Positions 52,593-62,721 of a stretch of 64,000 nucleotides of DNA are shown one piece after another; the stretch's first letter is position 1, and every line of letters starts with the position of its first letter. The stretch spans positions 18,833-82,832 of the forward strand of contig WRPH01000017.1 of assembly GCA_009773375.1 (NCBI GenBank), in the 5' to 3' direction. A program made the position numbers and the translations under genes. This DNA comes from Paracoccaceae bacterium (GTDB lineage Bacteria; Pseudomonadota; Alphaproteobacteria; Rhodobacterales; Rhodobacteraceae). Under the pieces are notes generated by a model. That model made no database searches and had not been told where the DNA came from. It saw only the letters and a list, made by a program, of their open reading frames with translations.

Positions 52593-52750
52593 GCCTTGTT
52601 ATATCGGAGTTGGTGCGGGTTCTGTCCAGTGGCAGCGCGCGCTGCATCGGCACGGGGGCTGTCTGCCCCCACGGCACATTGGCGGGCCAATGCGCCTCCC
52701 CCGAGGATATTTGGGCAGAGAGGATGACCATTTTAGATAAAGTTTAGCAT

Positions 52751-53899
52751 TCAGGCCAGAAGATCGATCATCACCCGGTGGAATATTTGCACGCCCAGCG
52801 GGATCAGGCTGTCGGGGAAATCGTAATCCGGGTTGTGCAGAGCAGCGTGGCTTTCGCCAACGCCGAGAAACAGCATGGCAGAGCGGGTGCCGGGCTGGCC
52901 GAAGCGACCGAAATCTTCCGAGGCGCGCATCGGCAGATCAGATTCTCCATGCGGCACGGCAAGCGATTCCAGCGCGCGTTGCAGCTGCCGGGTGGCATCG
53001 GGATTGTTGACCGACGCTGCGAAATCGTCGTGGTGGCTGAAGCTGACCTTCAAGCCCTGCCCGGCGGCTTCGGTTTCAGCCAAAGCGATGGCAGCGGCAC
53101 GCAGGGCGGCCATCTTGTCATCGGCGATGGCGCGCAACGTCGCCCACAGCTCGGCCTCCCCCGGCGCAATGCCGAAAGCAGGTTCGCCCAGTTTGGCGTG
53201 GGTGATCGTGACCAGCCGGTAATCGGGGCCAAGCGGACCGCCCTGCCCCAGCGCGGCCAGCGCCGGGATCAGTTGCGCCAGCGCCAGACCCGGCGAGGAG
53301 CCGTTTTCGGGTTGCGAGGCATGCGCGGTCTTGCCGGTCAGCACGATGCGCAGGCCTTGGCTGGCGCAATTGACCACGCCGGATTTCAGCGCGGCATGAC
53401 CAAACGGCAGGCCAGGCAGATTGTGGATCGCGAAAGCCCAGTCGGGCTTGATCGCGGCATAGTTCGGGTCGGCAACCACTGCAGCCGCGCCGAAGCCGTC
53501 TTCCTCGGCGGGCTGGAACATCAGCACCACGCGCCCCCGCGCCGGGCGCTGGCGGGACAACAGGCGGGCCAGCCCCATCAGGAAGGTCATGTGACCGTCA
53601 TGCCCGCACAGATGCCCCTTGCCGGGGATCGTAGAGCGGTGTGCGGCGGCAGAGATTTCCTCGATCGGCAGCGCGTCGAGTTCAGCGCGAAACAGCAGGG
53701 TCGGCCCGGTTGCCGCGCCGTTGAACACCGCTGCAACGCCATGGCCACCCAAACCGGTGATCACCTGATCGGGTCGCAAGCCCGACAGCGCCGCGACAAT
53801 CCGCTGCGCCGTCGCGGCTTCTTCGCGCGAAACCTCGGGGAAACGGTGCAGATCGCGGCGAAACTCGGTCAGTTCGGCTACGTCGGCATTGGTCAGCAT
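52751..53899 (-). CDS. M20-family amidohydrolase
   Basis: 382 residues similar to hippurate/N-acyl amino-acid hydrolases. Metal ligands in CGHDGHMTFLMG, QPAEEDGFGA and IHNLPGLPFG; dimerisation domain in VLTGKTAHASQPENGSSPG. It starts 13 bp after soxG, so it is the last gene of the sarcosine oxidase operon and may process an N-acyl or related substrate of the same route. Confidence 0.92.
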   Translation of the reverse strand: MLTNADVAELTEFRRDLHRFPEVSREEAATAQRIVAALSGLRPDQVITGLGGHGVAAVFNGAATGPTLLFRAELDALPIEEISAAAHRSTIPGKGHLCGHDGHMTFLMGLARLLSRQRPARGRVVLMFQPAEEDGFGAAAVVADPNYAAIKPDWAFAIHNLPGLPFGHAALKSGVVNCASQGLRIVLTGKTAHASQPENGSSPGLALAQLIPALAALGQGGPLGPDYRLVTITHAKLGEPAFGIAPGEAELWATLRAIADDKMAALRAAAIALAETEAAGQGLKVSFSHHDDFAASVNNPDATRQLQRALESLAVPHGESDLPMRASEDFGRFGQPGTRSAMLFLGVGESHAALHNPDYDFPDSLIPLGVQIFHRVMIDLLA

Positions 53900-53912
53900 C
53901 TTGCAGCCCCCG

Positions 53913-54455
53913 TCATGCGGCGCGCGCGGCGAGGGTTTTCAGCGCCACTTCGATTTCATGCCAGGCGGTGCGCGCCATGGATCGGAACAGCATCAGACGG
54001 AAACCGTCGTCAGCGACCCGCATCAGCAGCATTGGCATGTGGTAAAGCGGCGTGCGCACCGATCTGCCGACAGGAAAATGCGCCAGCCGCAGATCCAGCG
54101 GCACATAGCGCATCAGTGCATCGGCGGCCAAAGGCCCGGTCAGCGACAGTGTCACCCAGCCGCCGGACTGATCGGTGACAGCGGCGGCATCGCCCAGATC
54201 GGGGCAATCGGCACCGATCAGAAACGCCTGTTCACGCCCGGCCCAGACCAGCCTTGCGCCCGCAGCTTCAGCGAAGTTGTTCGGCGCGGGGAAGGAAAAC
54301 CCCAGCGGCTTCAAGGCGTTGTCGAGCACTTCGCCCTGCCCCGGAAATCGCGCGATAGAGGTGATTGCGCCTGCATCCACCTCGGCCAGCGTGGTAGCGC
54401 CGACGACCAAGGGCTTTTTCCCCGCCAACGCGGTCTTTGCGATCAACTCAGGCAC
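53913..54455 (-). CDS. soxG: Sarcosine oxidase gamma subunit
   Basis: 180 residues. GTG start at 54455 overlaps the soxA end by 8 bp. Segments FLIGADCP, QSGGWVTLSLTGPLAADALMRYVPLDLRLAHFPVGRSVRTPLYHMPMLL and FRSMARTAWHEIEVAL are characteristic. Small non-catalytic subunit of the heterotetramer. Confidence 0.9.
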   Translation of the reverse strand: MPELIAKTALAGKKPLVVGATTLAEVDAGAITSIARFPGQGEVLDNALKPLGFSFPAPNNFAEAAGARLVWAGREQAFLIGADCPDLGDAAAVTDQSGGWVTLSLTGPLAADALMRYVPLDLRLAHFPVGRSVRTPLYHMPMLLMRVADDGFRLMLFRSMARTAWHEIEVALKTLAARAA

Positions 54456-57251
54456 GCAACTTCTCCCCTTGCTTGTCGTGGAACACCGGGTCGCAAACCT
54501 CGGCCAGCACGTCGATGTTGCGCAGACGGTCAACCAGCCGGATTTTCTCCCCGATGCGGGCGCGACCATTCAGCAGAAACCCCAACGCCAGATATCTGCC
54601 AAACATCGGCGAGAACCCGACCGAGGTGGTGTAGCCTTGGCTGTTCACCCGGCTGAGTTCCGCACCAGGGATAAACAGATGCGCGCCAGAGGTGATCGGC
54701 TCGGCCCCCAAGGGGCGGATGCCGACCAGCTGCTCGCGGTCGGGCCCGATCATGCCGGGGCGACTGGCGGCGAGTTTGCCAATGCAGTCTTTCTTGGCAG
54801 AGACCATTTTCTCCATACCGATATCAAAGGCCGTCACCCGGCCATGGATTTCGGCGTGGGTGATGAAGCCCTTCTCGATCCGCAGCACGTTCAGCGCTTC
54901 CATGCCGTAAGGCCCGCCGCCCATGGTTTCGGCCCGCGCCACAAGATCGCGGAACAGCGCCTCGCCAAAGCGAGTCGGCACGGCGATTTCATAGCCCTCC
55001 TCGCCTGAAAAGCTTATGCGGAACAGCCGCGCCTGCACGGAGCCGATGGCAACTTCGCCCACCGCCATAAAGGGGAAGTCGCCGATGGGCTGATCGAGAT
55101 AACCGTTCAGAAGCGCGCGCGCCATTGGCCCGGCGACCGCAAATTGCGCCCAGCTTTCGGTGACGGAAATGAAGCGCAGATCCCAATTGGCGCAATGGGT
55201 CTGATGCACGAAATCCAGATGCCGCATCACCAGACCAGCCACCGCCGTGGTGGTGGTCATCAGGTAATGGTTTTCACCCAGCCGCGCCGTGGTGCCATCG
55301 TCCAACACAAAGCCATCTTCGCGCAGCATCAGGCCATAGCGCACGCGCCCTATCGGCAACGTACTGAACATATTGGTATAAACCAGATCGAGGAAGCGCC
55401 CGGCATCGCGGCCCTGAATATCGATCTTGCCAAGAGTGGACACGTCGGCCACGCCCACCGCCTCGCGGACATAAGCGATTTCGCGGTCGCAAGATTCGCG
55501 CCAGATAGCCTCGCCCGGTTTCGGGAAATAGCTGGGGCGATACCACAACCCGGCCTCGATCATCGGCGCAGCGCGGTCGCGGCTGGCCTGATCGGAGGTC
55601 ATGAAGCGCTGCGGCGCAAAGCCATCTGCCCGCCCCCCCGCGCCCATCGCCGCAATCGAGGTCGGGATGAACGGCGGAGCTTCATGTGTTCAACAGACTG
55701 GTAGCCTTCCTGCGCCGCCAGCTTGACATCTTTCGTCGTCACGTCATTGGCGAAATCGAGCCAGGCCCGACCCTTGCCCGCCACCTGCCACAGCGGCGTG
55801 ATGACATAGGGCATGCCCTCGGCCTTGGGCTGGTCAACCGCAACCGCATTGCGACCAAGGCTGATCAGCGCGGCACGCGCGGCATCGGCCCCTTCGGTCA
55901 GGCAGGCCAAAGTGGTGAAAGCCCCGTTGCAGGCCCCTGCCGCCTTGAGGTTCGGCACGGCGTTTTCCATCGGCACGAAGGCGGCCAATGACGCCTCCCA
56001 GCGCGGGCGACCGTTCATGTGGCAGGTGATGTGTAGCGTCGGATTCCAGCCGCCGGAAACCGCCAGCAGATCGGTTTCGATCTGAAATTCACCGCCCATA
56101 TGGGTGCCGGAAATCGCCCGCAAGCCATGGCGGCCCTTGGTATCGGTCACTTGCGCGCCCAGATAAACCGGGCAGTCTTCGACCGCACTGGCCTCGGGGC
56201 GGCTGTCGAGGATCGCGGCCACCGAGACACCCGCCGCCATCAACTGCCTCGCCACCACCCGCGCACCGTCATTGTTGGCAAACAGCGTCACCCGCCGCCC
56301 CGGCACCACGCCGAATTTGTTCAGATAGCTCTGCACCGCCGAGGCCAGCATGATCCCCGGCCGGTCATTCATCGGGAAGGCGATGCTGCGCTCCAGCGCG
56401 CCCGCCGCCAGCACGGTCTGCGCCGCCGTGATCCGCCAGAAGCATTCGCGCGGCAGGTCCGGGCGCGGGCCTTTGTGCAGGCCCACCCGCTCCAGCGCGC
56501 CATATTGCCCGCCGTCATAGGCCCCGGTCACCGTGGTCCGCGGCATGATCCGCACATTCGGGCTGGCGCGCAGTTCGGCCTCGACCGCGGCCACCCAGTC
56601 TGCCGCAGGCTTGCCGTTCAGCGTTGCATCATCGGCAATCAGCCGCCCGCCCAGCAGGCGATCTTCCTCGCACAGGATCACATCGGCGCCCGCCCGCGCC
56701 GCTGTCAGCGCCGCCATCAGCCCGGTCGGCCCCGCGCCGATCACCAGAACATCGCAGAAGGCAAAAGCCTTTTCGTAATGCCCTTCATCATGCTTGCCCG
56801 ACAGGCTGCCAAGCCCCGCTGCGCGACGGATGATCGGCTCGTACAGGCCCTCCCACAGCGCTTTCGGCCACATGAACGTCTTGTAGTAGAACCCCGCCGA
56901 CAAGAAGGGTGCCGCCAGATCGTTCACCGCCATCAGATCAAACCGCAAGCTGGGCCAGCGGTTCTGGCTGCGCGCGTTCAGGCCCTCAAAGATTTCCTGC
57001 ACCGTGGCGCGCACGTTGGGGGTCTGGTTGGTCGCCCCCACCACCTCGACCAGCGCATTCGGTTCTTCTGACCCTGCGGTCAGCACCCCGCGCGGGCGGT
57101 GATATTTGAAGCTGCGACCCAGCAGCTTGACGCCATTGGCCAGCAAGGCCGAGGCCAGCGTATCGCCCTTGAAGCCTTGATAGGTCTTGCCGTCAAACTT
57201 GAAGCTGACCGGCTTGGTCCGGTCAATCGCGCCTTTGCCCTCGATCCGCAT
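54448..57251 (-). pseudogene. soxA: Sarcosine oxidase alpha subunit with an internal deletion and frameshift
   Basis: Oxidises sarcosine to glycine with transfer of the methyl carbon to tetrahydrofolate. The N-terminal half (ferredoxin-like domain from MRIEGKGAID; NAD site DVLVIGAGPTGLMAALTAARAGADVILCEED) is intact to EGYQSVEHMK. There the frame breaks at about 55679-55683. The C-terminal aminomethyltransferase-like half resumes in another frame at PPFIPTSIAAMGAGG and is normal to 54448. About 40 residues normally lying between (the RYTT-GMATDQGK-type segment) are gone. Either a deletion of about 120 bp in the genome or an assembly defect. Start at 57251 next to soxD. Confidence 0.88.
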
Positions 57252-57252
57252 C

Positions 57253-57522
57253 TCAGGCCCCCTTTTTTCTGTCGGCAACCAGTTCTGACCCCAGAACCTC
57301 GTGTGTGATGGTGTTGCGCGTCACGATCAGCCAACTGGTGCAGCCGGTTTCGTGATACCATAGATCGCGGGTGATCCCCGCCGGATTGTGACGCAGGAAC
57401 AGATGGTTATCCAATTCCTCGATAGTGCCCTGATCGGTGGGGCGGTTCAGATAATCTTCGCTGCCGTAGTAATAGAACTCGCGGCGGTCGCGGCTGCCAC
57501 ACAGGGGGCAAGGTATACGCAT
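57253..57522 (-). CDS. soxD: Sarcosine oxidase delta subunit
   Basis: 89 residues. N-terminal zinc site CPLCGSR with the second half CTSWL, and EFYYYGSEDYLNRP are typical. It lies between soxB and soxA in the order B-D-A-G. Confidence 0.95.
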   Translation of the reverse strand: MRIPCPLCGSRDRREFYYYGSEDYLNRPTDQGTIEELDNHLFLRHNPAGITRDLWYHETGCTSWLIVTRNTITHEVLGSELVADRKKGA

Positions 57523-57534
57523 GTCGTTACTCCC

Positions 57535-58785
57535 TCAGTGCAGGTTGTGTTGGCTGCCGGTGCCTTCTTCGTCCAGCACATGGCCGGTGCGGAAGCGATC
57601 CAGCCGGAAGCGCTTGGCCACCTCGTGACTTTGCCCGGTCGCCATCAGATGCGCCATGCACCAGCCGCTGGCCGGGGCCGCCTTGAAGCCGCCATAGTTC
57701 CAGCCGGCATCGACGAACAACCCCTCGATATGGGTCTTGTCGATGATCGGGCTGCCGTCGGGGGTCATGTCCATGATGCCGCCCCAGGACCGCAGCACCT
57801 TGGCACGGCCGATCATCGGCATCAACGTCATACCGGCCTCCATCACATGTTCAACCATCGGCAGGTTGCCTCGTGCGGCATAGGAGGCGTAAAAATCAAT
57901 GTCGCCACCGAACACCAGCCCCCCCTTGTCGGACTGGCTGATATAGAAATGCCCCATGCCAAAGCTGATCACGCTATCAATGATGGGCTTCAACCCTTCG
58001 GTAACAAAGGCCTGCAAGACATGGCTTTCGATCGGCAGCCGCATGCCAGCCATCGCGGCGACCTGCGACGACCGCCCAGCCACCACCATGCCAACCTTCT
58101 TGGCCCGGATCGGCCCGCGCGTGGTCTGCACGCCTGTGACCACCCCGTTTTCGATATCAATGCCAGTGACTTCGCAGTTCTGGATCAGATCAACCCCGCG
58201 CCGATCCGCGCCGCGCGCATAGCCCCACGCCACCGCATCATGCCGCGCCGTGCCGCCGCGCTTGTGCATCAGCCCGCCATAAATCGGAAAGCGGGTCTGT
58301 TCGAAATCCAGATAGGGCGCGAAATCGCGCACCTGTTCGCGCGTCCACAATTCGGCGTCGTCGCCTTGGTTGATCATGGCGTTGCCGCGTCGCGCCAACG
58401 TGTCGCGCTGGCCATCGGAATGCGCCAGAATCAACTGGCCGCGCTGGCTGTGCATGACGTTGTAGTTCAACTCGGCTTCAAGCCCTTCCCACAGCTTCAA
58501 GGAATGGCTGTAGAATTCGCTGTTGCCGGGCATGTAATAGTTCGCGCGCACAATCGTGGTGTTGCGCCCGATGTTGCCGCCGCCCAGATAGCCTTTCTCC
58601 AACACCGCGATATTGGTCAGACCGTGGTTCTTGGCCAGATAATAGGCCGTCGCCAACCCATGCCCGCCGCCGCCAATGATGATCGCATCATATTCGGCCT
58701 TCGGTGCCGGATCACGCCATGCGCGGCCCCAGCCCTTGTTGCCAAACAGCCCTTCGGTGATCACCTTCAACCCGGAATAGCGCAT
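57535..58785 (-). CDS. soxB: Sarcosine oxidase beta subunit
   Basis: 416 residues. FAD-binding DAIIIGGGGHGLATAYYLA at about residue 33; NIGRNTTIVRANYYMPGNSEFY covers the covalent FMN/active-site region; GSPIIDKTHIEGLFVDAGWNYGGFKAAPASG is the family end. ATG 58785 gives MRYSGLKVI. First gene of soxBDAG. Confidence 0.96.
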   Translation of the reverse strand: MRYSGLKVITEGLFGNKGWGRAWRDPAPKAEYDAIIIGGGGHGLATAYYLAKNHGLTNIAVLEKGYLGGGNIGRNTTIVRANYYMPGNSEFYSHSLKLWEGLEAELNYNVMHSQRGQLILAHSDGQRDTLARRGNAMINQGDDAELWTREQVRDFAPYLDFEQTRFPIYGGLMHKRGGTARHDAVAWGYARGADRRGVDLIQNCEVTGIDIENGVVTGVQTTRGPIRAKKVGMVVAGRSSQVAAMAGMRLPIESHVLQAFVTEGLKPIIDSVISFGMGHFYISQSDKGGLVFGGDIDFYASYAARGNLPMVEHVMEAGMTLMPMIGRAKVLRSWGGIMDMTPDGSPIIDKTHIEGLFVDAGWNYGGFKAAPASGWCMAHLMATGQSHEVAKRFRLDRFRTGHVLDEEGTGSQHNLH

Positions 58786-58816
58786 GCCGCAGCCCCCCAA
58801 CTTCTGGCGGGAAGTG

Positions 58817-58835
58817 AACCCGCTTTGCGCGGGTT
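58817..58835 (-). terminator. Weak hairpin upstream of soxB
   Basis: AACCCGC / GCGGGTT with loop TTTGC. No T tract on the minus strand, so termination is uncertain; could also be a leader hairpin of soxB. Confidence 0.4.
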
Positions 58836-58911
58836 ATTCAACAGCCAAACCGCAATAACTGTGCTATCCGCGACAAAGAGTGTCGCTGGCCGATAGAAGC
58901 GACAGTTGCGA

Positions 58912-58944
58912 CTTGGACCGGAATGCCAGGCATTCCGGTCCAAG
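58912..58944. promoter_or_regulatory. Perfect 33-bp palindrome between gdhA and soxB
   Basis: 16-base arms (CTTGGACCGGAATGCC and complement) around a single A, 20 bp past the gdhA stop. The same build (long perfect arms, one central A) is seen at 5555-5583. Suits a dimeric regulator or cruciform; may also act as a strong RNA hairpin. Confidence 0.5.
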
Positions 58945-58964
58945 CGCGCGCCTGCAAGAACCGC

Positions 58965-60398
58965 TTACAGACCCTTCGATTGATAGGTCTTTGCAATCCG
59001 GCTGATCGAGACGATGTAGGCCGCCACCCGCAGATCCTGCACTTCATCCCGCGCATGCCAGACTTCGCGCATCGACTGATAGGCGGTGCGCATCGTGTCA
59101 TCCAGACCCGACCGCACCAGCGCCAGCTCATCCGAGCCTTGCAGGAATTTCTCTTTGAAATCAGGCGAAAGCTGCCAGCCCAACTGCTGATCGTTCGACA
59201 GCCGTTCCAGTTCTTCGACAAGAATGCGCGAGCGGCCTTCTTCGGCGCGACGCTGCATGCGACCAAAGCGGATGTGCGACAAATTCTTGACCCACTCGAA
59301 ATAGGAAACCGTCACACCGCCAGCGTTGGCATACATGTCGGGAATGATCACGCAGCCCTTGGCACGCAGGATTTCATCGGCCCCAAAGGTTATCGGCCCG
59401 TTTGCCGCCTCGATGATCAGCGGAGCCTTGATCCGTGCCGCATTGGACAGGTTGATCACCCCCTCCATTGCCGCCGGGATCAGTAGGTCGCAGTCGAGTT
59501 CAAGCGCCTTGGCACCGTCAATCATGTATGTGCCGCGCGGATATTCCGCCAGCAAGCCGCCGTGGCTGTTCATCCACTGCCGCACGTCTTCCACATCCAG
59601 CCCGGCGTCGTTGATCACCGCACCGTCACGTTCGATGATCGCAATCACCTTTGCGCCGTCTTCTTCTGACAGGAATTTCGCGGCGTGATAGCCCACGTTG
59701 CCAAGGCCCTGCACGACAAGACGCTTGCCATCGAGCCCGCCCGAAAGGTTCGCCTTCGCCGCATCTTCCTTGTGGCGGAAGAATTCGCGCAGCGCGAATT
59801 GCACGCCGCGCCCGGTAGCTTCGACCCGGCCTTGAATGCCGCCTGCGTGAGGCGGTTTACCGGTGACACAGGCCTTGGCGTTGATGTCGGTGGTGTTCAT
59901 CCGCGCATACTGGTCGGCAATCCACGCCATTTCACGTTCGCCCGTGCCCATATCCGGGGCGGGCACGTTTTGCGCCGGGTTGATCAGATCGCGCTTGATC
60001 AATTCATAGGCAAAGCGGCGGGTGATCTGTTCCAGTTCGTGTTCGTCCCACTTGCGCGGGTCGATGCACAGACCGCCTTTTGAGCCGCCAAACGGCGTTT
60101 CCACCAGCGCGCATTTGTAGGTCATCAGCGCTGCAAGCGCTTCGACCTCGTCCTGATTGACCCCCAGCGAATAGCGGATGCCGCCCTTGACCGGCTCCAT
60201 ATGTTCGGAATGCACCGAGCGATAGCCGACGAAAGTTTCGATCTTGCCCCGCAACCGCACCCCGAAGCGCACGGTATAGGTCGAGTTGCAGACACGGATC
60301 TTCTCTTGCAGACCTGGGCCAAGGTCCATCAAGGCGGTCGCGCGTCTGAACATCATGTCAACGGATTCGCGGAAACTCGGTTCCCCTGCGATAGTCAT
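58965..60398 (-). CDS. gdhA: Glutamate dehydrogenase (Glu/Leu/Phe/Val family)
   Basis: 477 residues from ATG 60398 with GGAGG in front. Interconverts glutamate and 2-oxoglutarate + ammonia. VKGGIRYSLGVNQDEVEALAALMTYKCALVETPFGGSKGGLCIDP contains the catalytic lysines; VQGLGNVGYHAAKFL is the dinucleotide site; IIPDMYANAGGVTVSYFEWVKN closes the domain. Its length is closer to the NAD-type or animal-like form than to E. coli GdhA. Confidence 0.95.
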   Translation of the reverse strand: MTIAGEPSFRESVDMMFRRATALMDLGPGLQEKIRVCNSTYTVRFGVRLRGKIETFVGYRSVHSEHMEPVKGGIRYSLGVNQDEVEALAALMTYKCALVETPFGGSKGGLCIDPRKWDEHELEQITRRFAYELIKRDLINPAQNVPAPDMGTGEREMAWIADQYARMNTTDINAKACVTGKPPHAGGIQGRVEATGRGVQFALREFFRHKEDAAKANLSGGLDGKRLVVQGLGNVGYHAAKFLSEEDGAKVIAIIERDGAVINDAGLDVEDVRQWMNSHGGLLAEYPRGTYMIDGAKALELDCDLLIPAAMEGVINLSNAARIKAPLIIEAANGPITFGADEILRAKGCVIIPDMYANAGGVTVSYFEWVKNLSHIRFGRMQRRAEEGRSRILVEELERLSNDQQLGWQLSPDFKEKFLQGSDELALVRSGLDDTMRTAYQSMREVWHARDEVQDLRVAAYIVSISRIAKTYQSKGL

Positions 60399-60751
60399 GC
60401 CAGTCCTCCCGTTATTGCCGTCTCTCACCCGGCAAGGCGCGTGTTGCGCTGCCATCTGCGTAACGGGATTTCCTTAACAAATCAGCCGCCATTCTGCGCC
60501 AATGTGGCTGATCTTGTCGTTAAAGTGATTCGGACTTGTCCGATTTGGCCAAAGTTCTGCCGCGATCGGGCATGGCCGCTGCCCCGCTTTGGCAAACAAT
60601 CCTGCCCCCCTGCGCCGCACCGTTTCCACCGCCACCTGCAATGCCCCCGCTGAGCCATGCTTGCCACAATTTCGCCACATCTTCTGGGCAGCGAAGAGGC
60701 GAAGGAGTGTTCGCGGGGGCCGACATTCCTGTGGTGGTTGATAAGGAAAAC

Positions 60752-62410
60752 ATGATGAAGATGCTCGCCCCCCGTTTGACTTTGCGCTCGGCGCTGGCCC
60801 GGCAGATCGGGCACTTTGCCAGGGCCACCGAAGGATCGCTGACGATTCTGGCGCTGTGTCTGTTTTTCCTGATGGTGATGCTTGGCGGCATCGCAATCGA
60901 CCTGATGCGCTACGAAGGCATTCGCACCGAATTGCAGAACACGCTTGACCGTTGCACGTTGATGGCGGCCAGCCTTGATCAACGGCTTGATCCGCAAGCG
61001 GTCGTCACGGATTGCGTTGAAAAGGCTGGGTTGGCCGACCGACTGCAAAGCGCCAATGTCATGGAAGCCAACGGAAGCCGCACCGTGCTGACCAAAGGCA
61101 TCGCCGATACCAAGCCGTATTTCCTGCATCTGATCGGCATCGACAGCTTTGATGCAACGGCAAGCTCCGGCGCCGAGCAAAAAGTGACCAATGTTGAAAT
61201 CGCTTTGGTGCTGGACGTGTCCGGCTCCATGAGCGGGGCCAAGATTGCCAATCTGAAGACGGCAGCCAGTGAATTCGTCAACACCGTGCTCAGCGCCGAT
61301 CCGGATCGCCGCGTTTCGATCAGCATCGTGCCTTACAATGCGCAAGTGAACCTTGGCCCGGTGCTGCGTGGCAAGTTCAACGCCACCCATCAGCATGACG
61401 TGGCCAACGTGAACTGTGTCGAACTGCCCGACTCGGTGTTCGGCAACACCTCTATCCCACGCACAACGGCGCTGCCGATGATGGCCTATGCCGACATCGC
61501 CTATGGCACATCATTGGTGAACGGGTCGGTTTCCCCGACCAGCAGCGCAGCACTGCCCAACTTTGGCTCGGCTTTCTGCAAACCCACGACAGCCAATATC
61601 GTCCGCCCGCCGAGCCAGAACATTGCCACCTTGCAAGCGCAGATCAACGGCTTGCAGGCGGGCGGCAACACCTCGATCACGCTGGGGATGAAATGGGGGG
61701 TGGCGATGCTCGATCCCGCAGCGCGGGGGATGTATTCCGAACTGATCAACGCCAATGCCATGCCCACTACGCTGGAGGGTCGGCCGTTTGATTACGAGAA
61801 CCGCGAGGCGATGAAGGTGGTCGTGCTGATGACCGATGGCGAACACGTCAGCCACAACCGGGTGAACGACAATTTCAAGACAGGGAGCTCTCCGATCTTC
61901 CGCAGCCGGGGCGATGGCAATTATTCGGTGCACTTCCTGACCGGACGTCCGACAGCGGCCGGAGCCAACGAATACTGGGTACCCCACCGCAGCGCCTGGC
62001 AGGCAACCGCTTGGGACAGCGGCGCAGGCTATGATCGGATGGACTGGAAAAATGTCTGGGCCAACCTGAAGATGACCTATGTTGCCTGGCAGTTCTACGC
62101 CCGCCCGCTGGGTGGCGCCGACTCTGCCGCGCGCAATGCGATCTACAACTCGATGGTCAATAACATGCAATCCACTTACGCCTCGGTGGCGACGATGGAC
62201 TCGACGCTGCAACAGACCTGCGCTTTGGCGAAATCGAAAAGCAACGTCATCATCTATGGCATCGCCTTCGAAGCGCCGCTGAACGGGCAGACACAGATTT
62301 CGCGCTGTGCCAGTTCGCCCGCCCACTACTTCAACGCACAAGGTCTCGAAATTACCAGCGCCTTCCGTTCGATCGCCAGCAACCTGAGCCAACTGAAACT
62401 GACGCAATAA
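60752..62410 (+). CDS. TadG-like pilus-assembly protein with von Willebrand factor A domain (first copy)
   Basis: 552 residues from ATG 60752 (AAGGA before it). An N-terminal membrane helix (TEGSLTILALCLFFLMVMLGGIAIDLMRYE, about 26-55) is of the TadE/TadG pilin-like type, with a GSLTILAL cleavage-like site. The vWA domain carries the MIDAS motif DVSGSMS (about residue 156) and MTDGEHVSHN. A large insert (about 240-480) lies between. It probably forms an outer-envelope or pilus-associated protein of the Flp/Tad system. A paralogue follows. Confidence 0.88.
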   Translation: MMKMLAPRLTLRSALARQIGHFARATEGSLTILALCLFFLMVMLGGIAIDLMRYEGIRTELQNTLDRCTLMAASLDQRLDPQAVVTDCVEKAGLADRLQSANVMEANGSRTVLTKGIADTKPYFLHLIGIDSFDATASSGAEQKVTNVEIALVLDVSGSMSGAKIANLKTAASEFVNTVLSADPDRRVSISIVPYNAQVNLGPVLRGKFNATHQHDVANVNCVELPDSVFGNTSIPRTTALPMMAYADIAYGTSLVNGSVSPTSSAALPNFGSAFCKPTTANIVRPPSQNIATLQAQINGLQAGGNTSITLGMKWGVAMLDPAARGMYSELINANAMPTTLEGRPFDYENREAMKVVVLMTDGEHVSHNRVNDNFKTGSSPIFRSRGDGNYSVHFLTGRPTAAGANEYWVPHRSAWQATAWDSGAGYDRMDWKNVWANLKMTYVAWQFYARPLGGADSAARNAIYNSMVNNMQSTYASVATMDSTLQQTCALAKSKSNVIIYGIAFEAPLNGQTQISRCASSPAHYFNAQGLEITSAFRSIASNLSQLKLTQ

Positions 62411-62476
62411 TCCGCACCCTCGCAAGGCCGTCGCCATGCCGTCATGCCGATTTCTTGTCGATTCGTTAACGCCGCA

Positions 62477-62507
62477 GCTGATCCGGGTGTTCCGCGCCCG
62501 GATCAGC
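62477..62507 (+). terminator. Hairpin after the first TadG-like gene
   Basis: 11-bp stem (GCTGATCCGGG / CCCGGATCAGC) with a 9-base loop, 67 bp past the stop. No clear T tract. Suggests the two vWA genes are separate transcription units. Confidence 0.5.
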
Positions 62508-62721
62508 GCAATTGTCGCGGATCGTTGGCAAGCAACGATCAATGCCACGATAAACCGGCCTTTCTGCTCCGTTTTATGCGGTTTGACACAAGCTGCCCCT
62601 ATTTCTGCCCACCCGAGCCATAGTTTTGCCCCAGCACGCGCGCCGTATGCCGCTTCAAGGTGTGCTTCTGAATCCGACGACCTCTGCAGGCTTTCTGCGG
62701 TCGATCGGATGGAGATCGGGA

